A DNA stretch of 64,000 nt from an uncultured Bizionia sp. Its GTDB lineage: Bacteria; Bacteroidota; Bacteroidia; Flavobacteriales; Flavobacteriaceae. Below the pieces are notes generated by a model, which was given only the letters and a program-made list of their open reading frames with translations, did no database searches and had not been told where the DNA came from. The translations under genes were made by a program, and so were the position numbers. Positions 1-12,300 of this stretch are shown here, in pieces (position 1 is the stretch's first letter; every line of letters starts with the position of its first letter). Location of the stretch: assembly GCA_947496215.1 (NCBI GenBank), contig CANMCF010000001.1, positions 124,001 to 188,000 of the forward strand. Reading direction: 5' to 3'.

Positions 1-3000
1 ACTTGTACAACATACAAGGTCAAGGAACAGGTGGGCAATTTAGACCGTTCAAAGGCCAAGTAGGTTATGTAAACAATCAATTGGTTGTAGATTCTGGAGC
101 TAGTTTTAGCTTGGGGGCGGAAATTGAAGCTGCAACAGGTTTTCATGGAGGTGTCGACATAAAATATTCACCTACGGTAAGTTGGACGGGAGTTTGGAAT
201 ACACCTGCTCTAAATAAATTCAAGAAATCCAATACGAATGCTCTAGATTACGAACCAACCTATTTCAAATCCATTGGGGACATGAGCATTGATGACGATT
301 CCGAACTCTATGATAATTTATCGGAAGAACATCCCATGGCGTTGGATTTGACGGAAGCTACCTATGGTAAACAAGCAGTAAGTAAGTTTAACGTTAAAAA
401 GTTTAACCCAGTTACAAATGCAATTAGTGTAGAAACCAAAACGATCAGCAGTCATTTAAAGCGATCAAAGAGGGAGAGGCGCAACCAAGCGATCTTGAAA
501 GTGAGCAAGAGTGAAGCTTTGAACGACCCTTTTATTATCGAAAGTGCAGAATTGGATGGTCATCACACCAATGGGGTCAAGGTTTTACAAGCGGACGGTT
601 CGACATATGTATATGGGGAGGCAGCTGTAAACAAAATAAAGGAAGAAGTAACTTTTGCTACAGAAGGTACACGAGATTTGGCAGAAGGAACAATTGGATT
701 TAGCACACTGGAAAATAGTCCTGGAAACTCCAGTGGTACAGATAATTATTTCAATAAAATTGGAACACCGGATTATGCGCATACGTATTTGTTGACTGCA
801 GTTTTGTCTTCTGACTATGAGGATTTGACCGGAGACGGGCCTACAGATGATGATTTGGGAGCCTATACAAAATTTAGCTATGATAACGAAGCAGTTAATT
901 CTTCAAACTACAAATGGAGAGTACCTTTTGAGAAGGCTACATATAATCCCGGTCTTTATACTCAAACCAATGATCAAAAAGGAAATTATTTATATGGTGT
1001 AAAAGAAGTGAAGTATGCTTCCAAAATCGAAACCAAGACTCATGTTGCTGTTTTTGATTTAACGGAGAGAAAAGATGGTTATGGTGTAGAGGACAATATG
1101 GGTGGGCTGTCTGAAGTTTCCAAAATGTACAAGATAAATAAGATAGAGTTATACAGCAAGCCAGAATATAAAAAAATGCTTCTGGAACTGGAAGAAACGG
1201 GGACCACGACAATCACTCCTATTAAAGTGGCTCATTTCGAATATGATTATTCTTTGGTTGGTACCAATGGGGGAACACAAGACAAATTGCCAAACAACAG
1301 TGGAGATTCTGAAGTGGTAGATGGAGTAAACATCAATAGTGAAGAAGGTAAATTGACTCTTAAAAAAGTATATTTCACTTATAGAGGTTCCAATATGGGA
1401 AAATACACACCTTATAAATTCAATTATGACAATGACAATCCAGCATATCAGATAAAGTCATACGATGTATGGGGAAATTACAAACCCCTGTTCGAAGGCA
1501 TAGTCGAAGAACAAGATGCGAATCAAGATGGAGTGACGGATGGATTTGAAATAGCCGATGTTAACAGCCAATCTTACGGTTGCGAAATAGACTATCCCAT
1601 CACAGCTCAAGAATTCCCTTTTATAAAGCAGAACAATAAAGTACTTCAGGATTTATATGTTGCAGCTTGGACTCTGTCCTCCATAGATTTGCCATCCGGT
1701 GGAAGAATGGAGTTGCAATATGAATCGGACGATTACAAGTATGTACAAGATAGGGAAGCCATGCAGATGTTTAAGGTTGTTGGTGTGCGTGATGCAGCTG
1801 GTGCTCCAATGGGAGACAACCTATATATATATGATGTGGCTTCAAAATACTTGACCATTGAATTGTTGGAACCATTGGAAGGAACGACTGAGGCAGATAG
1901 GATAGCCGAGTTTACTCAAAAATACATAGGAGAACATATCGACAAACCCATTTTTTATAGATTTTTGGTGAACATGGAGAAAGAGACCAACTGTTCCTAT
2001 GATTATGTTGAAGGATATTGCAATCTTGACATCACAGAAGCAAGACCTGTGATTTTGGAAGGAGATTTAATGGCGCACATACCAATTGACCATGTACCAT
2101 TGGAAGGAGAGACGGGTAATGATGTTATAAACCCAATATCCAAGGCAGGTTGGTATTTCGCAAGGCAACACCTAAGTCGTTTTGCCTATGGACATGGGGA
2201 TAACTCTCCAAATACCGTAGATCTTCAGGAAATTATAAATGCATTAGGAGGCTGGTTGCCAATAATGTCCGAAATTTTGAGAGGACCCAACGGTTTTCTA
2301 AAGGAAAGAGGTATAGCAAACAAGTTCAAACCCGAAAAATCTTGGATTCGTTTGAAACATCCAACCAATGCCAAACTTGGAGGAGATCTGCGTGTTAAAA
2401 AAATTCAAATGTATGACAATTGGGATACAATGGTCAATAACGAGCAAAACGACCTTGTAAACCCATATGCCAATTTCTACGGACAAGAATACAATTATGT
2501 ACTGGAGAATGGACAAGGATCAAGTGGAGTCGCAACCTGGGAACCAAATATGAGTAAAGAAAATCCTTTTATTGAACCATTTTTTGATAAAACGGAAAGG
2601 CTAAGTGCACATTCCTATGTTGAAAAACCTCTGGGTAAGTCCTTTTACCCATCTCCAATGATTACCTATGGTAGGGTAGAAGTTAAAAATTTGTCCAGAG
2701 AACGAGAAAATGAAAATGTGGTCGAAGTGGTCAAGAAGCATGCCACAGGTAAGGTGGTCAATGAGTTCTATACATCCAAGGATTTTCCAACCATTGCAGA
2801 CTATACCAATATTGAAGGAGGCTATGTAACAAATCAAGACAATATTCTTGACAATATCCTCAAATTGAATATAAATACAGAGTTGACATTGTCACAGGGA
2901 TTTTCTGTCGTTACCAATGACATGAATGGTAAGTCAAAGCGACAAGAGGTATTCAATGAAAGCAATATGCCAATATCCAGCGTAGATTACATTTACAATG

Positions 3001-5021
3001 TATCAGAAACTTCCGGACAATTGGACAATGAACTTTCTGTCGTCATGCCAGATGGAGCAATAGAAAAAAAGGAAATAGGAACCAATTATGACGTAATTAC
3101 GGATTTTAACGAGAGTTACAACCTAAGTGAAACTTATGGGGTAAATACCAATGTAACCTTTTTTATCATTCCTTTGGTAATTCCCATTCCAATTCTCTTG
3201 GGGCAATTGCCATTCCAGTACCATAAAAACGAATCCAAATTGCATACCACGACAACGACAAAGGTAGTTCATAAAATAGGCATTCTAAAAGAGAAGATAG
3301 CCAAGGATTTGGGAGCTAAGGTAAGCACTCGAAATTTGGCTTGGGATGCAGTTAGTGGGCAAGTGTTGCTAACGGAAACCATTAACGAATATGATGACAA
3401 TTATTATAACTTCACATACCCAGCTCATTGGAGATATGAAGGAATGGGGCAAGCTGTAGAAAATCTTGGAATAGAAACTTGGTTGGAGTCAGCAAACATA
3501 GTTAGTAGCTCTTCAAGCTCTGACAGTGATACGGAAGGAACAACTTCTTGGTACAAATTAAAGAACACTCCCATCGGTAATGGTACCATATCTACTTTTT
3601 TTGCTCCTGGAGATGAAGTTTTGGTCTATCAGGAAAATGGAGATCCTATTTATCAAGATAATAGGTATTGGGTAAACCAAATTGGAATCAATAACAATGG
3701 TGTAGATGAAGTGACCAATGAAAATATGATTCTCATAAATAGAAATGGACATATTTTAAATGCATGTGGAGAAGATCCAAATGCAGGAATTATCAAGATA
3801 AAGGTTGTACGTTCTCATAAACGGAATTTACAGAGCGCATCCATGGCTTCGATTACCAGTATGGTTAATCCAATGCTGGACAATGCAATAAATGAAGATG
3901 ATTACGTTTTCAATTCCAATATAGGTGACAATCCAAAAATAATAAATGCATCTGCCGTAGAGTACAAGGACTTTTGGAGACCACAAAATGAGTTGTCAAG
4001 AGGATACTTGGGGCAGTACGGAGGAGGACCAGATTTGGGCAGTCTTGAAGGTATAGGAAATGCAGCGTCCACAACGGGAATGTTAGGTGACAATTTAGCC
4101 TCGTACCCCAATGATGAAGCATTGATAGATGATTTGGTACCTTACCCTAAAAATTATTTCAATCCTTTTGTAAACAACATAAAGGGAGATTGGAGAGCAG
4201 TAAGGTCCTATGCATATTTAACGGGAAGGAGTACGACAAGTGAAGGTTCACCAAGAAACGATGGGTTCTTTGCTTCGTTCAACCCATTTTATGTATATGA
4301 TGCAAACACCGGAAAATGGGTGGTAGATGATGACAATTGGACCTATGCTAGTGAAGTGACTAGATATTCTCCCTATGGAGCAGAACTAGAAAACAAAGAT
4401 GCTTTAAATCGTTATTCTTCAGCGCAATACGGTTATGGCTATACGTTGCCTACGGCTGTAGCTTCCAATAGTGAATACCATGAAATGGGGTATGATGGTT
4501 TCGAGGATTATGGTAGCTATGGTACGGAAGCTAGTTCCATAAAGTTGCATTTTAGTTATTTCAATGAAGAAAACATTAATGCAGGAGCTTCACTTTCTGA
4601 AACCGAATCCCATACTGGGAGATATAGCTTGAAGGTTGCAGGAGGAGAAACAGCTACTACGACGTTGTCCAACACATCCAGGTTTATGCCAGAACAAGAT
4701 CAGTTGCCAGAATTGGATTGTAGTTCTGATGATACGACAGGGGGAGGAAATCTATGTTATAAAAAACCACGATTTTTTCAAAATGGAACAACATGGTCTT
4801 TCGAGGATGCCTTTGGTTCTAGTAACATAACTGTTAGTGTAACCCCATTGTCTAATTCGTCGGATCAATGTGGACTAGTAATAAACAACGGCAATTCGAC
4901 CATTCAGTTTTTTAAGCAAGGAGGAGTTGTTGTTTGTAGTTTCAATGCAACATTTACGGTAACAAACAATCAAACAGGGGAAGTATACAATTGTCCTGAA
5001 ATAAACTTCACTGCTAACTAA
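1..5021 (+). CDS. Large secreted-type Rhs-partner protein, 5' end outside window
   Basis: The frame is open from the left edge (first full codon at base 3), so the true start lies upstream; 1672 residues are visible. I recognise no catalytic motif. The protein is rich in Asn, Asp, Tyr and Gly, as expected of an extracellular repeat or shell protein. It has one short hydrophobic stretch near residue 1052 (FFIIPLVIPIPILLG) and a late segment with HTGRYSLKV, a pattern common in carbohydrate-binding jelly-roll domains. It is followed after 12 nt by a small protein that carries what looks like the second half of such a domain plus a YD-repeat signature, then by the giant Rhs gene. From this operon I infer a cell-surface or secreted partner of the Rhs protein. 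The exact function is unknown. Confidence 0.75.
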   Translation, partial: LYNIQGQGTGGQFRPFKGQVGYVNNQLVVDSGASFSLGAEIEAATGFHGGVDIKYSPTVSWTGVWNTPALNKFKKSNTNALDYEPTYFKSIGDMSIDDDSELYDNLSEEHPMALDLTEATYGKQAVSKFNVKKFNPVTNAISVETKTISSHLKRSKRERRNQAILKVSKSEALNDPFIIESAELDGHHTNGVKVLQADGSTYVYGEAAVNKIKEEVTFATEGTRDLAEGTIGFSTLENSPGNSSGTDNYFNKIGTPDYAHTYLLTAVLSSDYEDLTGDGPTDDDLGAYTKFSYDNEAVNSSNYKWRVPFEKATYNPGLYTQTNDQKGNYLYGVKEVKYASKIETKTHVAVFDLTERKDGYGVEDNMGGLSEVSKMYKINKIELYSKPEYKKMLLELEETGTTTITPIKVAHFEYDYSLVGTNGGTQDKLPNNSGDSEVVDGVNINSEEGKLTLKKVYFTYRGSNMGKYTPYKFNYDNDNPAYQIKSYDVWGNYKPLFEGIVEEQDANQDGVTDGFEIADVNSQSYGCEIDYPITAQEFPFIKQNNKVLQDLYVAAWTLSSIDLPSGGRMELQYESDDYKYVQDREAMQMFKVVGVRDAAGAPMGDNLYIYDVASKYLTIELLEPLEGTTEADRIAEFTQKYIGEHIDKPIFYRFLVNMEKETNCSYDYVEGYCNLDITEARPVILEGDLMAHIPIDHVPLEGETGNDVINPISKAGWYFARQHLSRFAYGHGDNSPNTVDLQEIINALGGWLPIMSEILRGPNGFLKERGIANKFKPEKSWIRLKHPTNAKLGGDLRVKKIQMYDNWDTMVNNEQNDLVNPYANFYGQEYNYVLENGQGSSGVATWEPNMSKENPFIEPFFDKTERLSAHSYVEKPLGKSFYPSPMITYGRVEVKNLSRERENENVVEVVKKHATGKVVNEFYTSKDFPTIADYTNIEGGYVTNQDNILDNILKLNINTELTLSQGFSVVTNDMNGKSKRQEVFNESNMPISSVDYIYNVSETSGQLDNELSVVMPDGAIEKKEIGTNYDVITDFNESYNLSETYGVNTNVTFFIIPLVIPIPILLGQLPFQYHKNESKLHTTTTTKVVHKIGILKEKIAKDLGAKVSTRNLAWDAVSGQVLLTETINEYDDNYYNFTYPAHWRYEGMGQAVENLGIETWLESANIVSSSSSSDSDTEGTTSWYKLKNTPIGNGTISTFFAPGDEVLVYQENGDPIYQDNRYWVNQIGINNNGVDEVTNENMILINRNGHILNACGEDPNAGIIKIKVVRSHKRNLQSASMASITSMVNPMLDNAINEDDYVFNSNIGDNPKIINASAVEYKDFWRPQNELSRGYLGQYGGGPDLGSLEGIGNAASTTGMLGDNLASYPNDEALIDDLVPYPKNYFNPFVNNIKGDWRAVRSYAYLTGRSTTSEGSPRNDGFFASFNPFYVYDANTGKWVVDDDNWTYASEVTRYSPYGAELENKDALNRYSSAQYGYGYTLPTAVASNSEYHEMGYDGFEDYGSYGTEASSIKLHFSYFNEENINAGASLSETESHTGRYSLKVAGGETATTTLSNTSRFMPEQDQLPELDCSSDDTTGGGNLCYKKPRFFQNGTTWSFEDAFGSSNITVSVTPLSNSSDQCGLVINNGNSTIQFFKQGGVVVCSFNATFTVTNNQTGEVYNCPEINFTAN

Positions 5022-5033
5022 AGTATAATTGAT

Positions 5034-5597
5034 ATGAAAACAAGACAAATAACATTAAGCATTGTAATGACTTTGGGTGTGGTGTTCGGTTATGCACAGG
5101 AAACAAAGAAGTTCATAGTAAGCGCTTGGGTAAAGGAAGAGCATGCCAATCAACAAAAAACGTATGATGAAAGCTCTGTTCTAATAAGATATTACGATGT
5201 GGATCCCAATGAGGAAGATCCGCAACAAATACCTGACAATACGACTTTAGCTGGAGAATTCGTCCCTTCGGGAAAGATAATCGACGGTTGGCAGCGTATC
5301 ATAGGAGTTGTAGAAGTTCCTGAATATATAGAGGACTTGTTCGTGGATCTCAAAGCAAAGGATGCAAACATCGATTGCTATTTCGACGACATAAGGATAT
5401 TCCCTTACAATGGAACCATGAAAAGCTTTGTCTATGATGAAGATACACAGCGATTGATGGCAGAATTGGATGAAAACAACTATGCGACGTTTTACGAATA
5501 CGATCATGAAGGAGGATTGGTACGTGTAAAGAAGGAAACGGAAAAAGGCGTTTATACCATTCAAGAGACACGATCAAGTACAACCAAGGAAAACTAA
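5034..5597 (+). CDS. Small secreted CBM-like protein with YD-repeat end
   Basis: 187 residues starting with a clear signal peptide (MKTRQITLSIVMTLGVVFGYAQ). The middle part (FIVSAWVKEE..., GWQRIIGVVEVP, CYFDDIRIFPYNG) looks like the second half of a carbohydrate-binding jelly roll. The end (MKSFVYDEDTQRLMAELDEN followed by ATFYEYDHEGGLVRV) is the Rhs/YD-repeat signature. In my memory of Bacteroidetes Rhs loci this block is usually the C-terminus of the large upstream protein, so here it appears as a separate secreted chain. It sits 12 nt after the large gene and 15 nt before the next one, so it belongs to the Rhs operon. Role inferred: accessory or cap piece of the surface Rhs assembly. Confidence 0.75.
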   Translation: MKTRQITLSIVMTLGVVFGYAQETKKFIVSAWVKEEHANQQKTYDESSVLIRYYDVDPNEEDPQQIPDNTTLAGEFVPSGKIIDGWQRIIGVVEVPEYIEDLFVDLKAKDANIDCYFDDIRIFPYNGTMKSFVYDEDTQRLMAELDENNYATFYEYDHEGGLVRVKKETEKGVYTIQETRSSTTKEN

Positions 5598-5612
5598 TTA
5601 AAACGACAACAA

Positions 5613-6344
5613 TTGAACAAGCATAAATTACACATCCTTTTGGTTTTATGGGGCATATTATGTTCTTATGGTGTTTTGGGGCAAACAATGAAGGTGCAGG
5701 AAGTATTGGCAGCCACTCAGAAAAAAATGCAAGAAGAAAAAAGCTATAGTTGCCATTTGGACTATAGTCTATACCCTTCATATACATCTCAAAAGTACAA
5801 AGAGCATTACGAAGGAACAATGATAAAGTTTGAAGAGGCTTTGTACACAAAGATAAACGTTACCACATTTCTGAATACTTCACGAACATCATTGAAAATA
5901 AATGAGAATCAACAGGCTATGGAATACAGCAAGGTCAAAGGAGCATTGCAATCCGATCAATCTCCATTGAACATGCTAACCACGTTCATAAAGCTTTTCA
6001 AAACAAAAACAATCGAAGACAAAGGATCGCAATGGTTGTGTACATTGTCCACGGATGTGATTACCCAATTGCCATTTGGGAAGGTGGAAATCTATATCAA
6101 CAAAGAGAACAATGTTGTTACCAATCAGGTACTGTATTTTTTGACGCAGATGCCATACTTGAATGAAAGGGGGGAGCGAGTCATGGCGAGTCCGAGGTTG
6201 GAGATAAAATTGAGCAATTTCAAGCTGAAGCTCTCTAAAGAAGAGGAGGCTTTCACAAAGCTCTCAAAATACATAAAGAATAAGGCCGAAGCGATCATAC
6301 CCGTTGGAGCTTACAAAGATTTTAAAATTATAAAAAGGAATTAA
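5613..6344 (+). CDS. Small secreted protein of the Rhs operon, unknown function
   Basis: 243 residues. The only good start is a TTG at 5613, because the signal peptide (MNKHKLHILLVLWGILCSYGVLGQ) begins directly there. The mature part is a soluble alternating-strand protein without transmembrane segments. Its pattern (an early helix VQEVLAATQKKMQEE, then repeated beta strands) is vaguely like LolA/outer-membrane lipoprotein-sorting folds, but I see no diagnostic motif. It lies 15 nt after the CBM/YD gene and 4 nt before the giant Rhs gene. Translational coupling with the Rhs gene is likely, and a role in export or assembly of the Rhs protein is an inference only. Confidence 0.7.
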   Translation: MNKHKLHILLVLWGILCSYGVLGQTMKVQEVLAATQKKMQEEKSYSCHLDYSLYPSYTSQKYKEHYEGTMIKFEEALYTKINVTTFLNTSRTSLKINENQQAMEYSKVKGALQSDQSPLNMLTTFIKLFKTKTIEDKGSQWLCTLSTDVITQLPFGKVEIYINKENNVVTNQVLYFLTQMPYLNERGERVMASPRLEIKLSNFKLKLSKEEEAFTKLSKYIKNKAEAIIPVGAYKDFKIIKRN

Positions 6345-6348
6345 ACTT

Positions 6349-9300
6349 ATGAAGTTTACAATTTTAAATTACATGAAAAATAGTATTGTTGGCATTATGC
6401 TGTTACTCATTATGGGGGCTGGTGCTCAGAATGACATTCCTAGAGTTCATGAGCAATTGACTTTCGGTTCGCAAAATGAAACCGATCTATCATCTTTCAT
6501 AGGTGGTCCTGATCCGATACCGACATTTATCGAATCGGGGATTGGAGCAACGAATACGGCAACGACAAATCCAGAGACATATGTCTTGTTGGGTATAGAT
6601 AACGATCGAGCACCTTTTGAAAATTACACCTTTCAGTTGGTTTTGAACATAACCCCAGTACTTTCAGATGGCCAATTGGATGCTCCAAATGCATATGAGA
6701 AGACATTGTCGGTAAACTTTAAACCAGAGTCCAATTCCGGAAATGGTTTGGATCAGGTATACCATAGGATAGAGAACAGCTATGGAGCAAAATTGGAAGT
6801 AGTTGGTTATACCAAGACTACAGAAGCGGGTAGCTCTGCCGAAGTACCAGACAACGTGGAGCTTCGAGTGGGATTCAAGGCTATTCGTGTATTCGACTTG
6901 AATGGGCAACCAGCACCTTCGCCAAACATTGTCTACAATAATCTGACCAATGAATATGAAGTTAATTGGCAATCCGTATCTGGAGCTTTGTCCTATGATG
7001 TGGAATGGTCTTGGGTGGATACCTATGGCAATGAGTTTGCAACGATGACTATTGAAACGTTCGAGAAAAACAGTACTAGAATAAATACGAAGAATACCTC
7101 ATACAACATTACCAACATTTATGACTTAGGGAAATTATTTTACCGAGTAAGAGCCGTAGGTCGTTTCATAGACGATTATAATACCAATTACCATGGTCCT
7201 TGGAGCAATCAATCTAACCCTCTCGATGAAATATTGATTAACCCACATGACGAAGACAAAAACTGGCAGTTTCAAGCCAGTTATGCTGAAGAAGGAAAGA
7301 AAAAGGAAGTCATAAGCTATTTTGATGGAACACTGAGAAATAGACAGACGGTTACCAAGATAAACAGCGATGACAATGCAATTGTTGGAGAAGTAATCTA
7401 TGACAATCAAGGACGACCGGCAATAGAAGTACTTCCTGTTCCAGCTGGAGACAACAAACTGCAATACTATTCGAATTTCAATAGAAACATGGCTGGGAAA
7501 AAATATTCCCACTTGGATTTCGATTGGGATGTTCCCAGTACGAATGTGAATATTTGTGACATCAATGTGAGTGGGATGTCTACCATTCAAGGAGCCAGTA
7601 GATACTATTCTTCTGAAAACGCGTCAACAAGCGAATTCAAAGATTTTATCCCTGATGCAGAATTCTATCCTTTTTCGCAAATAGAGTATACCGCGGACAA
7701 TACGGGACGAATCAAGCGTAAAAGCGGTGTGGGAACAACCCATAGATTGGGGACCGACAAGGAAATGAAATACTTCTACTCCAAACCATATCAGGAAGAA
7801 TTGGATAGATTGTTCGGTTACAATGTGGGGTATGATGTGCATTACAAGAAGAATGCAGTGATAGATCCCAATGGACAAGCGAGCATAAGTTACATAGATC
7901 CACAAGGACGAACCATTGCAACGGCATTGGTTTCGGACAATCCAACCGATGGCAATGGAGACGTGTTGTTGGGATTGGATGATGAAAACAATGATGCCTT
8001 GCATCTTACGACACAGCTGGATTTAATGTCCATAGGCGCTAACGACTTGTACAATACAGGTGAGTTCGTTGGGTTTAGTATGGATGATGCCTATAGATTC
8101 AATGCCAACAAGACTGTTTTGAAGAGCGGTTTGCATACTTTTAACTATGATTTGAAAATAGAAGGAGCATTCACAAATGACTGTCTGGCAAACAATCCGA
8201 TCTTTGAAAACAAGGGCTATCCCTTTGTATTCGACTTGACTCTGAATGCCACCAATGATTGTGGTAACCCTTTGAGTAGCAATTTACCAATAGAGGATAA
8301 GTTGGTGGACGAGACACAATTCAATCCTTTGAACTATACCAGTCCGGATGATGTAAGCTTAATAGATTTGAATAGCGTGTCCAACACGGATGTAGATTTT
8401 AGCGTGACACCTCCAATAGGGGATATGGGAGTTTATAAGCTATTGAAGGTCGATAAGGCTGTTTTGGATCTTTTCACGGAAGATTACATAAGAAGAGCCA
8501 AAGCTGCAGGTTGTATTTTGGAAGCATCAGTCTTCGATGCCAATGCATCCATTTCTGGATGTTTTACCACTTGTCAAGAATGTGTGGATGCAATAGCCAT
8601 AGATCAAACAGATTATGTTACGACCCAAATGGCAGAATATGCTTTTCTTGATTTGGATCAAGAGACCCAAGACGCCTTGAATGACCGTTTCATACGAGAA
8701 TATGAATTGTTGGTGGATGCTTGTATGATCAATTGTGAAACCGATGGTATAAATACAACGGAAGAAGATGCAGCGGATTCCATCTCATGCAATGTCATGA
8801 CCATGACACTTGTAAATGACATGAAGTTGTTGGGACAATATGGACTATATGTCTCAAGTGAAGACGAGGCAAATCAAGACGAGTTAGAAGAGTTTCCATT
8901 GGTACCAGTTGAAACGAGCATATTCAGCGATGCCAATGTACTGGCTTCTCCATTTGTTTTGGATTTGATCTCCACGGCATATCCAACAACGACAACGGTG
9001 TCTTGGAAAACACCATTTCATCCGGACTATCAAACAGCAGATCCTGCCCATTACTATGATCTTGCTGGAAACATCATAAAAATAGCAATTCCAATTACCT
9101 ATAATGATAATTTGGGGGTTTTCGAATCCATTTACCCTGTTATGGACAACTTGGTTTTGGAGGAAGACTCATTGAATCCGGGTTTTGCAAACATAGAGCC
9201 ACAACAATTGCAGAATTTCGAACATTACAAGTTGTTTTGGAATGATACATGGGCAGAGTCATTGGTGACTTTTCACCCAGAATACAGCTATGTCCATATC

Positions 9301-12300
9301 GCAAAGCAACTTTGCACCATGACAAATCAAATAACTACGACATTGCCAATAGACAATGGAGCAGGAACAACCACGGGAACATTTTATGTGAACATCGATG
9401 GCTACGCCAATTATTTGGAAAGTTTGTCTTATGCAGACGCTGTTGCAGCTGGATATTTGACGGAAGGAAATCAATCGATTGTAACTCAAGATCCATTCTT
9501 GGGCAATGCGATAGCCTCGGAATTCGTAAATGTACCAATGACCTCTCTAATGCATAAAACGGTCATGGTTAATGCTATGTCAAATTACGAAGGTTCAAAC
9601 AAAACGATGTTGTACATGAGCTTTATGCCATTGGCCTGCAATTCGATAGGAGCTTGCAACAACATTGTCTACAATCCAAATGGTTTGTCTACAGAGGACA
9701 AAGAACACTTTTGGGACATCTATAGAAGTACATATTTGAGCTTTAGAGACCGTATAAAGAGTGTTGTTGCAAATACCTATGCAATAGGAGAAGGAACTTA
9801 CAATGCTTGCATAGGCAGCACTACCAATGCTGGAGATCCTATTTTGGGGTTAAACACTTATGGATGGCCTGCTACAAATGGAGCACAATCCGGAAATGAT
9901 ATCTGTGGTATCAATGCAGCCCTCTTTTTCGACAAGGAAAAACGCATTGTTTCAGAGGATTACAACTATGATTCCAACCAATCCTCGACTCAAACAGGAC
10001 AGGATTTGGAAGCATTGACGGACTATCAATTCTATGTACAATCCGGACAATGTCCGATGGGAAGGGATTTTGAGGCATTCGTGAAAGGAATAACAGAAGA
10101 TACGAACAATTCTGGGACAAGTAATTTTGGTGATTTTGGAAGTTTCCAAGGAAATTATTTGAGCATGGACTTGTTTGAAGACCTTGGAGGCTTGCCAACC
10201 TATGATGACACGGATGGAGATGGTGAACTGGAGATTGTAAATCCGAATACAGGGATTGCCATCAATGGAACTGCAGGAACTACAAGTGATCAATGGAAGG
10301 TTACGATAGATGTGGCCAATCCAAATATGACACTGGATCCAATTCAATTCAACCTACCATCAAATAGTGCCTATGCTTGGAGTAGTTACAATTCTACTTG
10401 GGTTATAAGGGAAATAAAGAATTTTGATTACACAACTTATGATGTCACTACGAACCCGATAGTATTCAGTTTCGAGATGGTGGCCAAGATAGGAGCACCA
10501 AATAGCAATGTCATTTTGGAGGAAATCGTGATTTCTGGAACAACGACGGCAAGAATAGGGGAATGTAGCATAGAAGGACAAGATGACGTGGCGGTAGATG
10601 GCAATGGAGACACCATTGGGGAAGAGCTGGGTACAGGAGGCCCTTTAAACGATGAAGATTGCGAGGACAAGACCAATTTCAGACTTGGTTTGAAAAACGT
10701 GTTGAATGCCCTCAACGATGCAAATCAGTTAACAAATAATGGAGTTGCATTGTCTACGGTTGCTGGCACGGCTTATACGGAAAGCAACTTGCCTCAATTG
10801 TTTGGAGATCTCAGCAATGCGGCAATATGGGATTTCAATGGAGATCACCCTACGATAAAAGTGAATGGAAATGTCGTTTTCGATTTGAATTTCGACGATC
10901 AAAACTTCGTTCAAGTACTACTTGGATTAGGTGGCGGTGTCAATTATTTCGATGCCGTGACCTTTGGAAATACAGAAGGGATCTTGAAAATTGCCATAGC
11001 TACCAGTCAAGGTATAGACGTCAATGAATCCACGATTACAATCTTGGATTACGATTGTTGTTCATACATTACAGGAAACGATTGTGGAGACATAGATACG
11101 GATGGAGATGGTATTCCGGACTTATGTGACGATACGCCTTGTGGTGAAGTGGACACGGACGGAGATGGCATCTATGATTTTTGTGACAGCAATGACGATT
11201 GTCATTTGTTAACTTGTGATACGGCCTTTATTGGGGTATTGAATTATTTGAATGGAAACAACAATCTATTGAGTAATTTGTTCACATTGTCCGAACAACC
11301 TAGCTTCGAGGGGAGCTGCTTGCAAGCCTTCTATCAAATAGATTCTGGGGACACCTTGGTATGGACATCAATAAGTGGAACACATTTTCTACTTAAGAGA
11401 AATGGAATTACAATAGTAGACTTTTTCGCCAATGTAGATGTAAGTGCCATCAATGTACAGACTTTCGACAGTATTACATTCGATCAAAATGATTCGCCTA
11501 CTAATTTGAGATATTATGGAGCCATAGGTTATACGACTGTCACTGGAGCATCCAATAGTTTTGACTATTCAAGAAGCATTTTTCAATGTGATTTCAACAA
11601 TTTATGCAACAATCCAAATGGGTTCGATTACGATCAGGATGGAGTGGACGATGGTTGTGACAATTGCTTGAATTTCAGCAACCCGAATCAAGAAGATCAA
11701 GATGGCGATGGTATTGGAGATAAATGTGATAATTGTGTAAGTCTAAGCAATCCCAATCAAGAGGATTTGAACAGCAATGACATTGGGGATGCTTGCGATA
11801 CGGATTCCACAGGTTGTCTATTCCCAATTCAGGAATTGCAAACTACGTTTTTGCCAAATATGAAATCGGCGTTCAATACCGTTTTAAACGAAAACGTTCC
11901 CTTTAACAGCTATGTGACGATATCCAATGCTCAAATAGACAATTGGGTGCAAGAAAACAATTTGTTGAATAGATTTCAAGTAGCCTACAACAACGGTTTT
12001 GGCGAATCATTTTCCAATTTTGTGGATGTACGTTGTCATAAATCTACTCTTTTTCAAGATTCGATGCATATAAAATGGTCCATTGTACCTGGAGCCAATC
12101 CAGCAAAGACATGTGGAGTGACGTTGTACCCGATTCCTGATCTTGACAACTTGACGGAAATTCAGAACTTGGAATTCTTGGACAACAACAATGTCGTTAA
12201 AATCACAGGATTGTATGAAGATGGATCTACTCAGGAATTCGATGCCGCAATACAAGTAACGATGAAACGACATGGTTCTACGATACTCAATGGTTTTTGT

